Below, one piece after another: positions 5,473 to 12,588 of a stretch of 15,192 nucleotides of DNA. The notes beneath the pieces were generated by a model that saw only the letters and a list, made by a program, of their open reading frames with translations, was not told the DNA's origin and searched no databases. Position 1 is the stretch's first letter. The number at the start of each line of letters is the position of its first letter. The DNA comes from UKL13-2 sp031430555 (GTDB taxonomy: Bacteria; Pseudomonadota; Gammaproteobacteria; Burkholderiales; Usitatibacteraceae): positions 1-15,192 of the forward strand of contig JANPBQ010000218.1 in NCBI GenBank assembly GCA_031430555.1. The letters run 5' to 3'. Both the position numbers and the translations under genes were made by a program.

Positions 5473-7248
5473 ATGTATTTGCGGCAATTTTCATTCGGCA
5501 TTGGCATTTTGTTTCTGAGCGCCGCCGCGTGGCAGGCATCCGGTCAGATAATTGCGTCTTCAACCAACAACGCACGCCAATTCGCTACGCTGCCGGAATG
5601 CTTCGGCGGGATGCAACTGAAGGCTGATGACGCCGGTGCCCTCTTTGTTTCATGCATGGGCCAAGTCACTTATCCCAGCCTTATCAGCGCACCCATCGAG
5701 TTTGATTTTTACGTCATCAAACTTGACCGTACGGGTCGCCGCGAGGCGGGATGGGGCGACGCAGGCGTCGTCAAAATTCGCAATGATGCCGTAATCACAT
5801 GCAATCGCAACGAAGATTGCCGCCCATCGTTCAGCGCACCCGCGCGCGATGGCGGCTACTGGTTGGCGTTGTCGAACGGTCGCTTGCTGAAGTTTTCGCC
5901 GAATGGCAAGCTCGATCTGGAGTACTTGCGCCGATACGACAAAGACTCCAAGTCCGCCGCATTGTTTGACCCGCGTGGTGGGCAATTGTCGGGGGTGGCA
6001 CTACAATCCGATGGCAGATTGATTGCGTTGAGTACAACAATCGAATCCGGTAGCGCGACCATGACGTTAAGAGTCCGCACGCTTTCGTCGGATGGTCAGC
6101 TCGAACGCGAATTGATCTATTCGCAGCGAGCGTCGGACTCAAAAATTGTCGCATGGAGCGTGGCGGCCGAAAACCTCGCTGTGTTGCTGCAAGCCGATGC
6201 ACCAGATGACACAGCGCTCCCGCTGCGCACGTGGCTGCTTTCGCCAGATGGACAACAACGCGCAATAATCGAGCGCGCGATGCCGGTCGCCGACGAGCCG
6301 GGATTTATCGACCCTTCTTTCTACGTGTTGGGCGACGGCAAACTGACGTTCGCCAACTCCAAGGGCATTTACAATTGGCGGACGGATGGCACGCCGAATA
6401 CTTCATTTGCCGTTACTGGCTTTCGCCCCGGCCCGGGCAGCGGGTACTTCCCGCTTTGCAATTACCCACCCATTTCGTCGCACCTATCGATTAGACGCAA
6501 TGGAGAACTCTTGCATTTCTACAAGACCGGTTTTCAGTTTCGCGGTTTGCATTGCCTCGGCACATTCGCAGGTGTTGTAACTGACAACGGATTCGCAGAC
6601 TCATATGCAAACCCGATATCAATCGACGCTACGAATTTCCTCGTGGCCCGAGATGGCCGCATCCTGAGTGAAGTGCCCACCAATGCAGGCGGATCCATCA
6701 TACGTTCCGACAGCCCAGGAGCTACGGGAACCAACGCCCGCGCCGACGTCAACGCGATCGAGTATTACAACGAAACCACCGACCACTACTTCATCAGCGC
6801 CCACGAACACGAAGTGGAGTTCCTCGACAAAGGCAACGCCGGCCCAGGCTGGAAGCGCACCGGTCACTTGTTTGGCGCGTGGAACATCGACACGCCGATG
6901 CCGGGAACGGAAACGGTGTGCCGCTACTACGGTGACACCACCGGCGGACCTAACAGCCATTTCTATTCAGCGGAAAAATTCGAGTGCGACGCGCTGCAGG
7001 CGCTCGATATTGCGACGCCGAAGGGCAAGCCCGCGTGGCGCTTCGAGCGTGAGGCGTTTCGTGTCACTGTTCCCGTGAATGGGCTATGTCCGCCCAACCT
7101 CACGCTGGTTTATCGGCTATACAACCGCGGCAGTGAGAAGGGAATCGAATCTAATCACCGTTACGTCACCAGCAGTGCCGAATACGCAGCCATGCAGGCG
7201 AAGGGCTGGGCGGGCGAAGGCGTGCATATGTGTGCAACGCACAATTAG
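5473..7248 (+). CDS. Secreted delta-60 repeat / DUF5648 protein
   Basis: From ATG 5473 the protein has 591 residues. Residues 1-25 form a signal peptide (MYLRQF, a hydrophobic core, then small residues before Gln). The next 400 or so look like an irregular beta-propeller of the delta-60 type: KLDRTGRREAGWGDAGVVKI near residue 90, then GVALQSDGRLIAL and LLSPDGQQRAII. Paired cysteines fit oxidative folding outside the cytoplasm. Residues about 427-591 match DUF5648: AIEYYNETTDHYFIS, VCRYYG, SHFYSAEKFECDAL, a CPP segment, YRLYNRG, NHRYVTS and GWAGEGVHMCA. DUF5648 occurs in surface or secreted proteins, often with propellers or proteases; its role is unknown. It is a single-gene unit with its own strong ribosome site, convergent with the FKBP gene. 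Catalysis is not indicated; a surface-binding role is inference. Confidence 0.8.
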   Translation: MYLRQFSFGIGILFLSAAAWQASGQIIASSTNNARQFATLPECFGGMQLKADDAGALFVSCMGQVTYPSLISAPIEFDFYVIKLDRTGRREAGWGDAGVVKIRNDAVITCNRNEDCRPSFSAPARDGGYWLALSNGRLLKFSPNGKLDLEYLRRYDKDSKSAALFDPRGGQLSGVALQSDGRLIALSTTIESGSATMTLRVRTLSSDGQLERELIYSQRASDSKIVAWSVAAENLAVLLQADAPDDTALPLRTWLLSPDGQQRAIIERAMPVADEPGFIDPSFYVLGDGKLTFANSKGIYNWRTDGTPNTSFAVTGFRPGPGSGYFPLCNYPPISSHLSIRRNGELLHFYKTGFQFRGLHCLGTFAGVVTDNGFADSYANPISIDATNFLVARDGRILSEVPTNAGGSIIRSDSPGATGTNARADVNAIEYYNETTDHYFISAHEHEVEFLDKGNAGPGWKRTGHLFGAWNIDTPMPGTETVCRYYGDTTGGPNSHFYSAEKFECDALQALDIATPKGKPAWRFEREAFRVTVPVNGLCPPNLTLVYRLYNRGSEKGIESNHRYVTSSAEYAAMQAKGWAGEGVHMCATHN

Positions 7249-7267
7249 CCCGCCGCACAGTCAAGGG

Positions 7268-7615
7268 CTAAACGCCCAGCAACTCCACCTCAAACAACAG
7301 CGTCGCATTCGGCGGAATCACGCCGCCGGCCCCGCGCGCGCCGTAGCCCAGCTCCGGCGGGATCACCAAACGCCGCGTGCCGCCGACTTTCATGCCGGCA
7401 ACGCCCTCATCCCAGCCGCGAATGACTTGGCCGCCGCCCAGCGGAAACTTGAAAGGCTGGCCGCGGTCTTTGCTGGAATCGAACTTGTTGCCGGCCACGC
7501 CATTCGCGTACAACCAGCCCGTGTAATGCACGGAAACCTGATTGCCTTTGGCCGCTTCTGCGCCGTTGCCGGTGATGGTGTCTTCATATTGCAATCCGCT
7601 GGGGGTGGTGTTCAT
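7268..7615 (-). CDS. FKBP-type peptidyl-prolyl cis-trans isomerase
   Basis: The protein is 115 residues, a single FKBP domain that speeds proline isomerisation in folding proteins. Family landmarks are VSVHYTGWL, KFDSS, FPLGGGQVIRGWDEGV, MKVGGTRRLVIPPELGYGAR and IPPNATLLFEVELL, which cover the usual active-site aromatic and hydrophobic positions (Y31, F45, D46, V64, I65, W68, Y91, F108). The start at 7615 is fixed by AGGA 6 nt upstream (7622-7625, minus strand). Longer in-frame starts would run into the 3' end of the upstream NUDIX gene. There is no signal peptide, so it is cytoplasmic. It lies 44 nt downstream of the NUDIX gene on the same strand and is probably cotranscribed. It ends 19 nt from the stop of the convergent DUF5648 gene. 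Confidence 0.95.
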   Translation of the reverse strand: MNTTPSGLQYEDTITGNGAEAAKGNQVSVHYTGWLYANGVAGNKFDSSKDRGQPFKFPLGGGQVIRGWDEGVAGMKVGGTRRLVIPPELGYGARGAGGVIPPNATLLFEVELLGV

Positions 7616-7659
7616 GTTTTTTCCTGTTGGGTGAATTGAGAAAGCTTGCGAAAAAAGGG

Positions 7660-8364
7660 TCAGCCTGAATCCGGCGACCGGCAAATCGGATGTCCCAGCG
7701 CGATTCCATGGGCGGCACCGAGTACCCGTGTGAGACTCACCAGCATGCCTGCCGTGGCCCCCCAGATATATCGGCGACCGTAAGGCAGCGCATAGTAGCT
7801 GCGCATGCGGCCTTTGTACATCGCGGTTTCAAGATGATGATTGTCGATGTCGGTCAAGAAATCGAACGGCACTTCAAAACATTCTTCGACCTCCGTCGGA
7901 TCAGGCCGGTATGCAATCGGCGGCTCGATCCATCCGACGACGGGTGTGATGAGATAGCCGGTGCCGGTGGTGTATTGCGGAATCGCACCGAGAATTTCGA
8001 TTTTGCCCGCGTCGACACCGGTCTCTTCTTCGGTCTCGCGCAACGCCGTGTGAATGTGGTCGCGGTCGGATTCTTCGACGCGCCCGCCGGGAAAACTGAT
8101 TTGCCCGGCGTGATCGGTCAAGTGCACGGTTCGCTGCGTGAAGAGCACCGTGGGCCGCTCGGCTTGATTGATGACCAGTATCAGTACGGCAGCGGGTTTG
8201 AGTATTTTTCCGGCATGAATTTGCATCGCCGAATCACCATCGTCGCTGAATCCGCCATCGCCGCTCGCGTCCACGGTGTGGGCGTGGACGAGACACGCCG
8301 CGAGCGAATCGCGGTTGATTCCCGAGGAAAATGCGGTGCGGTTCGGCGGGCTATAATCGAGCAT
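7660..8364 (-). CDS. NUDIX hydrolase, coenzyme A pyrophosphatase (NudL/YeaB) type
   Basis: The protein has 234 residues. AAVLILVINQ begins the Nudix fold. VLFTQRTVHLTDHAGQISFP followed by GG is the CoA-pyrophosphatase (UPF0035) signature, in which the usual arginine before the glycine is T83. It is followed by RVEESD and RETEEETG (residues 109-116), the catalytic helix. GYLITPVVGWI and YIWGATAGML are also typical. The family cleaves CoA and its derivatives to 4'-phosphopantetheine and 3',5'-ADP. The 58 residues before AAVL are longer than in E. coli NudL (about 33), but NRDSLAACL may match its N-terminal helix. The ATG at 8364 has no spaced Shine-Dalgarno and lies 6 nt after a perfect TATAAT, so it may be leaderless. 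A later start at ATG 8226 (188 residues) is possible. The FKBP gene follows after 44 nt. Confidence 0.88.
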   Translation of the reverse strand: MLDYSPPNRTAFSSGINRDSLAACLVHAHTVDASGDGGFSDDGDSAMQIHAGKILKPAAVLILVINQAERPTVLFTQRTVHLTDHAGQISFPGGRVEESDRDHIHTALRETEEETGVDAGKIEILGAIPQYTTGTGYLITPVVGWIEPPIAYRPDPTEVEECFEVPFDFLTDIDNHHLETAMYKGRMRSYYALPYGRRYIWGATAGMLVSLTRVLGAAHGIALGHPICRSPDSG

Positions 8365-8376
8365 CGCCCCATTATA
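8352..8376. promoter_or_regulatory. Face-to-face TATAAT boxes between NUDIX and maiA genes
   Basis: TATAAT on the plus strand (8352-8357) and TATAAT on the minus strand (8376-8371) form an inverted pair separated by 13 bp. The plus box would start maiA transcripts near 8364, about 20 nt before ATG 8385. The minus box would start NUDIX transcripts near 8364, at its ATG. The -35 matches are poor: TTCGTA at 17 nt on the minus strand and none on the plus. The two promoters would transcribe across each other. Confidence 0.4.
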
Positions 8377-8384
8377 AACTTCGC

Positions 8385-9032
8385 ATGATCGTCTACGAAT
8401 ACTTCCGCTCTTCCGCCGCGTTTCGTTTGCGCATTGCGCTCAATCTCAAAGGGCTGAATCCCGATCGGCGCTACATTCATTTGGCCAACGGTGAGCAGCG
8501 AAAATCCGCGTACCGATCGATCAATCCGCAAGGACTGGTGCCGTTCATGGTCGACGGCGATTTCGCACTCGGACAATCGCTGGCCATCATCGAGTATCTG
8601 GACGAAACTTATTCTGAACCCGCGTTGTTGCCGACTGACGCCAAGGATCGCGCGTGGGTGCGATCGGTGGCACAGATGATTGCGTGCGATATTCATCCGT
8701 TGAACAACACCCGCGTGCTCAGTTACTTGTCCGATGAATTGAAGATCAGCGATACGGCGAAAAACAAGTGGTATTGCCACTGGATCGCGGAGGGATTCGC
8801 CGCACTGGAGAAAGTGTTGGAAGCCCGCAGGGATTCCGGCACATTTTGTCTCGGCGATACCCCGACACTTGCCGATGTTTGTTTGATTCCGCAGGTGGCC
8901 AACGCGAATCGTTTCAAGTGCGCGCTGGAGGCGTACCCGACCATTGTCGGCATCTATCAGCACGCGATGAAACTCTCGGCATTCAATGATGCGCAACCTT
9001 CCAAGCAGCCGGATTTTCCAAAAGAGTCATGA
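8385..9032 (+). CDS. maiA: Maleylacetoacetate isomerase / zeta-class glutathione S-transferase
   Basis: The family isomerises maleylacetoacetate to fumarylacetoacetate with glutathione, in tyrosine or gentisate-type aromatic breakdown. The protein has 215 residues, the usual length. The thioredoxin-like N-terminal domain has YFRSSAAFRLRIALNLKGL with the active-site serine pair S9-S10, NPQGLVPFMVDG, and the glutathione-binding QSLAIIEYLDE. The helical C-terminal domain has the MaiA-typical CDIHPLNNTRVL and GDTPTLADVCLIPQVANANR. No other aromatic-degradation gene lies next to it, so its pathway cannot be read from context; a more general zeta-GST role is possible. ATG 8385 lacks a clear Shine-Dalgarno but matches the family start exactly. 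The same frame extends upstream to an ATG at 8331, which would lie inside the divergent NUDIX gene. Confidence 0.9.
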   Translation: MIVYEYFRSSAAFRLRIALNLKGLNPDRRYIHLANGEQRKSAYRSINPQGLVPFMVDGDFALGQSLAIIEYLDETYSEPALLPTDAKDRAWVRSVAQMIACDIHPLNNTRVLSYLSDELKISDTAKNKWYCHWIAEGFAALEKVLEARRDSGTFCLGDTPTLADVCLIPQVANANRFKCALEAYPTIVGIYQHAMKLSAFNDAQPSKQPDFPKES

Positions 9033-9044
9033 GCAAAACTCATG
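9028..9044. repeat. Hairpin overlapping the maiA stop codon
   Basis: CATGAG and CTCATG form a perfect 6-bp inverted repeat with a 5-nt CAAAA loop. The left arm contains the maiA TGA stop. No T tract follows, so it is a weak terminator candidate at most. It could also mark mRNA processing between maiA and the pilin gene. Confidence 0.3.
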
Positions 9045-9123
9045 CAATGGCGCGGCGTTCCGGGTATTCATGGCTCATAAGCAGCGTGTGCGTTGGCGAT
9101 TGACTATTGCAAGACAAGTAAGA

Positions 9124-9633
9124 ATGAAAAATAGATTACGCAGCTCGACCAATACGCTTATTGGTTTCAGCCTGCTGGAACTGGTCGTCGTCATGGCCAT
9201 CATGGCGGTATTGGCCGCGATGGTTTTGCCACTTTTTCTGTCGAAGATACCGCGCGAGCAGATTGACGAGAGCATGCCACTCATCAGCAGTGTCAGCGCC
9301 AAGGTGACCAGCTATTACAACAGCAAGCTTTCGGGCGGCGAGCCCGCACTGCCAGCCAGCAACGAAGCCGCCGGGGCAAATCCGCCGGAGAGTTATGCTG
9401 GTGTGTACGTCGAATCCATCGCAATAATGAACGGTGCGGTAAACGTGAAATTCCGATCGACCGCGAACGGCAAACTCGCTGGCAAGGTTGTCAGTTGGCG
9501 CCCAGTCGTGAGTGGAAAAAATCCAATCAACGAATGGGTCTGCGGTTATAAGACAGTCGCCTCGAACCTCGAAACGGGCGGCACTAATGCTACAAACGTC
9601 ACTCGCGATGCGCTCCCACTGAGATGCCTTTAG
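9124..9633 (+). CDS. Type IV pilin-like protein
   Basis: This is a 169-residue type IVa prepilin. The 14-residue leader (MKNRLRSSTNTLIG) ends in Gly. The mature protein begins FSLLELVVVMAIMAVLAAMV, with the invariant Glu at mature position 5 and the long hydrophobic helix that anchors subunits in the pilus core. Prepilin peptidase should cleave after G14 and N-methylate F15. C140 and C168 near the end could form the C-terminal disulfide loop of pilins. The body is small and rich in Ser, Asn and Gly. An in-frame ATG at 9070 would make an over-long leader, so 9124 is preferred, with only a weak AAGTAAG before it. No assembly gene (pilB, pilC, pilD, pilQ) is in the window, so this is an orphan major or minor pilin. 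It lies 91 nt after maiA and is convergent with korB. Confidence 0.85.
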   Translation: MKNRLRSSTNTLIGFSLLELVVVMAIMAVLAAMVLPLFLSKIPREQIDESMPLISSVSAKVTSYYNSKLSGGEPALPASNEAAGANPPESYAGVYVESIAIMNGAVNVKFRSTANGKLAGKVVSWRPVVSGKNPINEWVCGYKTVASNLETGGTNATNVTRDALPLRCL

Positions 9634-9685
9634 CGGCGTCTTTGGCGGATTTTGTTGCGCCGTCTTACTCCGCCGGAGTGGTCGA

Positions 9686-10741
9686 CTAGCGCAATCCCGC
9701 GTTGAGTTTTTCCAGCGCCGCACTCCCCGGACACAGGTCGGCCTCGTTCATGCGATTGAAAGCACCGGGTTGCGTATTCAGATGCACATGCAAATCTTCG
9801 GGTTCCGCATCGACATAAAGTAGACCAGTAACGATTTCGCCTTCCGCATGCCGCTCCTGCGTGTAATTCATCGCGGCAATTCGATTGGTCGGGTCGTAAC
9901 TCGGGTGCAACTTCCTCAAAAGCAACGTGGTGCCATCGTGCTGACGCACCATGGTGGCCTCGCCTTCGGGAAAGTCAACGGTGATTTCATTTCGACGGGG
10001 AATGAAATCGAGACGATTTACCGCCTCATTGTGCTCGCGGATGTAATCGTAGCTCTTGGTACTGCCCGCATGATTATTGAACGCCACGCAGGGACTGATG
10101 ACGTCGATGAATGCGGCCCCCTGATGCTCGATCGCCGCTTTGATGAGCGGCACCAATTGATGTTTGTCACCGGAGAAACTGCGCCCGACAAAGGTTGCGC
10201 CGAGTTGCATCGCGAGCAACGCGAGATCGATCGGCGAATCGCGGTTCACCACGCCGCGCTTGGATTTCGAACCTTGGTCAGCGGTGGCGGAAAACTGTCC
10301 CTTGGTCAATCCGTACACGCCGTTGTTCTCCACGATGTAGGTCATGTTCACACCGCGCCGCATCACATGCGCGAATTGTCCAAGGCCGATCGAGGCGGAA
10401 TCGCCATCGCCGGAAACGCCGAGATATAGCAATTCGCTGTTGGCGAGATTGGCGCCGGTGAGCACCGACGGCATGCGGCCATGAACCGTATTGAAACCAT
10501 GCGAATGGCCCAGAAAATACGTGGGTGTTTTCGAGGAGCAACCGATGCCGGAGAGTTTCGCGACGCGGTGCGGCTCGATATCGAGCTCCCAACACGCTTG
10601 AATGATCGCGGCCGAGATCGAATCATGCCCACAACCCGCGCACAGCGTGGAGACGGCACCCTCGTAATCGCGGCGCGTATAGCCGACGTTGTTGACGGCG
10701 AGCGTCGGGTGGTGAAGCTTGGGCTTGGCGATGTAAGTCAT
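9686..10741 (-). CDS. korB: 2-oxoacid:acceptor oxidoreductase, beta subunit (KorB)
   Basis: KorB is the thiamine-diphosphate subunit of 2-oxoglutarate oxidoreductase, which oxidatively decarboxylates 2-oxoglutarate to succinyl-CoA (or runs in reverse). The protein has 351 residues. Cysteines C34 and C37 (CAGCGH), C68 (GIGCSSKTPTYF) and C218 (SPCVAFNNH) are at spacings that match the four [4Fe-4S] ligands of the Sulfolobus enzyme. The ThDP/Mg2+ motif is GDGDSASIG (residues 111-119) through VENNGVYGLTKGQ (137-149). The C-terminal tail (about 285-351) is the usual KorB extension. The start ATG overlaps the korA stop as ATGA, and a strong GGAGG lies 7 nt upstream inside korA. Specificity for 2-oxoglutarate rather than pyruvate is inferred from the KorA-like partner and from KorC, not from a proven residue. 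Confidence 0.93.
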   Translation of the reverse strand: MTYIAKPKLHHPTLAVNNVGYTRRDYEGAVSTLCAGCGHDSISAAIIQACWELDIEPHRVAKLSGIGCSSKTPTYFLGHSHGFNTVHGRMPSVLTGANLANSELLYLGVSGDGDSASIGLGQFAHVMRRGVNMTYIVENNGVYGLTKGQFSATADQGSKSKRGVVNRDSPIDLALLAMQLGATFVGRSFSGDKHQLVPLIKAAIEHQGAAFIDVISPCVAFNNHAGSTKSYDYIREHNEAVNRLDFIPRRNEITVDFPEGEATMVRQHDGTTLLLRKLHPSYDPTNRIAAMNYTQERHAEGEIVTGLLYVDAEPEDLHVHLNTQPGAFNRMNEADLCPGSAALEKLNAGLR

Positions 10742-12588
10742 TCCGCAGCCTCCCCTTGAATGGTCTTTCTGAGCGGCGTGACATTCAGCGAACCGGCCGT
10801 CTTCGATACTTCATTCACGATGAAGCGCGCAGTGATCGGCGTGCCGTCGTAGTGCAATACCGCGATCAATTTGGCCGGATCGATATTGAGTTCGGCCACC
10901 AGCAGCGTGCGCAATTGCGCATCGCGATTTTGCTCGACCACGAATATGCGATCGTGCGCAGCAATAAAATCCACGACTGCTCGACCAAATGGAAACGCGC
11001 GAATACGCAAGGTATCGACATGAACCCGATCCGCCTCCAACGATTCCATTGCCTCATACATGGCGGGGCTGGTCGAGCCGTAATAGATCACGCCGAGCTT
11101 GGTTTTTTGCGGGGCGGATTGAAAAACCGGTTGCGGGACAATTTCTTTCGCGGTTTCAAATTTATGCAGCAGCCGTGACATGTTGTCGACGTAATCGTCG
11201 CCCGCCTCGCTGTATTTCGCGAAGCGATCGCGGCTGGTGCCGCGCGTGAAATATGCCCCTTTGGTCGGATGCGTGCCGGGATACGTGCGGAACGGTATGC
11301 CGTCTCCGTCGACGTCAAGATAGCGACCAAATTTCTTGCCCGCCTCCAAATCCTCATACGACATGATCTTGCCGCGATCGAACATGCGCTTGTCGTCCCA
11401 ATCGAACGGTTTGCACAACCGCTGATTCATACCGATATCGAGATCGGTCATGACAAATATCGGCGTCTGCAAACGGTCGGCCAAATCAAGCGCGGTTGCC
11501 GCCATTTCAAAACACTCGTGCGGATCTTCCGGAAACAGCAGCACGTGTTTGGTGTCGCCGTGCGAGGCATACGCGCACGAGAGCACATCCGATTGTTGCG
11601 TGCGCGTCGGCATGCCGGTCGAAGGTCCGCCGCGTTGCACGTTGATGATGGTCACCGGAATTTCGGCGAAGTACGCGAGGCCGATGAATTCCTGCATGAG
11701 TGAGACACCCGGCCCCGAGGTCGCGGTAAATGCGCGTGCGCCGTTCCAGCCAGCACCGACGACGATGCCGATTGAAGCCAATTCATCCTCGGCCTGCACG
11801 ATCGCGAATTTGTTTTTGCCGGTGGCGGCATCGACGCGATATTTCTGACACCACTTCGTGAACGCCTCGGCAAGCGACGATGAAGGTGTGATCGGATACC
11901 ACGCGCAAACCGAGGCACCACCGTACACGCAGCCGAGCGCGGCGGCGCTATTGCCCTCAATGAAAATCCGGTCGCCGACAAAATCGCGGCGTTCAACCTT
12001 CAACGCAATCGGTTGATGGTGCGCGGCCGCATGGTCGCGGCCCAGATGCAGCGCCTTTTTATTTGAGTCGAGCAACCGCTCTTTGCCTTTGTATTGCTCG
12101 CCAAACAATTTTTCGATGGCCTCGGGCTCGATGCCGAGCAAATACGACAACGCGCCCAAATAAATGATGTTCTTCATCAACTGCCGTTCGCGCGAATCGG
12201 CATAGGTGCTGTTGCTGATTTCCGTCAGCGGCACACCGATCACATTGATGTCAACGCGAAATTTCGACGGTGGCAGCGGCTTTGAATTGTCGTAAAAAAG
12301 ATAGCCGCCGGGCTCGAGTTCCTTGACATCCTCATTCCACGTTTGCGGATTCATGGCCACCATGAAATCGACCCCGCCGCGCCGACCCAGATGGCCTTTC
12401 TCGGTTACGCGCACTTCGTACCAGGTGGGCAAACCCTGAATATTGGAGGGGAAAATATTGCGCGGACTGACTGGCACGCCCATGCGCAGAATTGCTTTCG
12501 CGAACAACTCGTTGGCCGAGGCCGAACCCGAACCATTGACATTGGCGAATTTGACAACGAAATCGTTGACTGCTGCGAGTGCTTTCAT
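10738..12588 (-). CDS. korA: 2-oxoacid:acceptor oxidoreductase, gamma-alpha fusion subunit (KorA)
   Basis: The protein has 616 residues. Residues 1 to about 195 are the gamma domain (NVNGSGSASANELFAKAILR, then GRRGGVDFMVAMN, and NIIYLGALSYLLGI). The alpha part follows, with WYPITPSSSLAEAF (YPITP at 231-235, the signature of 2-oxoacid:ferredoxin oxidoreductase alpha subunits), AEDELASIGIVVGAGWNGAR, TATSGPGVSLMQEF and NVQRGGPSTGMPTRTQQSD. The C-terminal domain (about 495-590) is the transketolase-C-like fold with VEQNRDAQLRTLL. The gamma-alpha fusion is typical of the bacterial KorAB enzymes, for example of mycobacteria and Thauera. It starts at an ATGA overlap with korC, behind a GGAGG Shine-Dalgarno at 7 nt. 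Its last codons (GEAAE) carry the Shine-Dalgarno of korB. No own ferredoxin domain is seen. Confidence 0.93.
   Translation of the reverse strand: MKALAAVNDFVVKFANVNGSGSASANELFAKAILRMGVPVSPRNIFPSNIQGLPTWYEVRVTEKGHLGRRGGVDFMVAMNPQTWNEDVKELEPGGYLFYDNSKPLPPSKFRVDINVIGVPLTEISNSTYADSRERQLMKNIIYLGALSYLLGIEPEAIEKLFGEQYKGKERLLDSNKKALHLGRDHAAAHHQPIALKVERRDFVGDRIFIEGNSAAALGCVYGGASVCAWYPITPSSSLAEAFTKWCQKYRVDAATGKNKFAIVQAEDELASIGIVVGAGWNGARAFTATSGPGVSLMQEFIGLAYFAEIPVTIINVQRGGPSTGMPTRTQQSDVLSCAYASHGDTKHVLLFPEDPHECFEMAATALDLADRLQTPIFVMTDLDIGMNQRLCKPFDWDDKRMFDRGKIMSYEDLEAGKKFGRYLDVDGDGIPFRTYPGTHPTKGAYFTRGTSRDRFAKYSEAGDDYVDNMSRLLHKFETAKEIVPQPVFQSAPQKTKLGVIYYGSTSPAMYEAMESLEADRVHVDTLRIRAFPFGRAVVDFIAAHDRIFVVEQNRDAQLRTLLVAELNIDPAKLIAVLHYDGTPITARFIVNEVSKTAGSLNVTPLRKTIQGEAAE
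10749..10753 (-). promoter_or_regulatory. Shine-Dalgarno of korB inside the korA 3' end
   Basis: GGAGG on the minus strand lies 7 nt before the korB ATG at 10741. It is within the korA codons for its C-terminal GEAAE. Confidence 0.75.

Noticed and set aside
9094..9111. Sigma-54-like promoter (TGGC ... TTGCA) before the pilin gene
   Set aside because: GG and GC are 14 nt apart start to start, two more than the 12 that sigma-54 promoters require; pilin genes often use sigma-54, so it was worth checking.
9667..9679. ACTCC-GCC-GGAGT hairpin between the pilin and korB stops as a terminator
   Set aside because: The stem is only 5 bp and no T tract follows on either strand.
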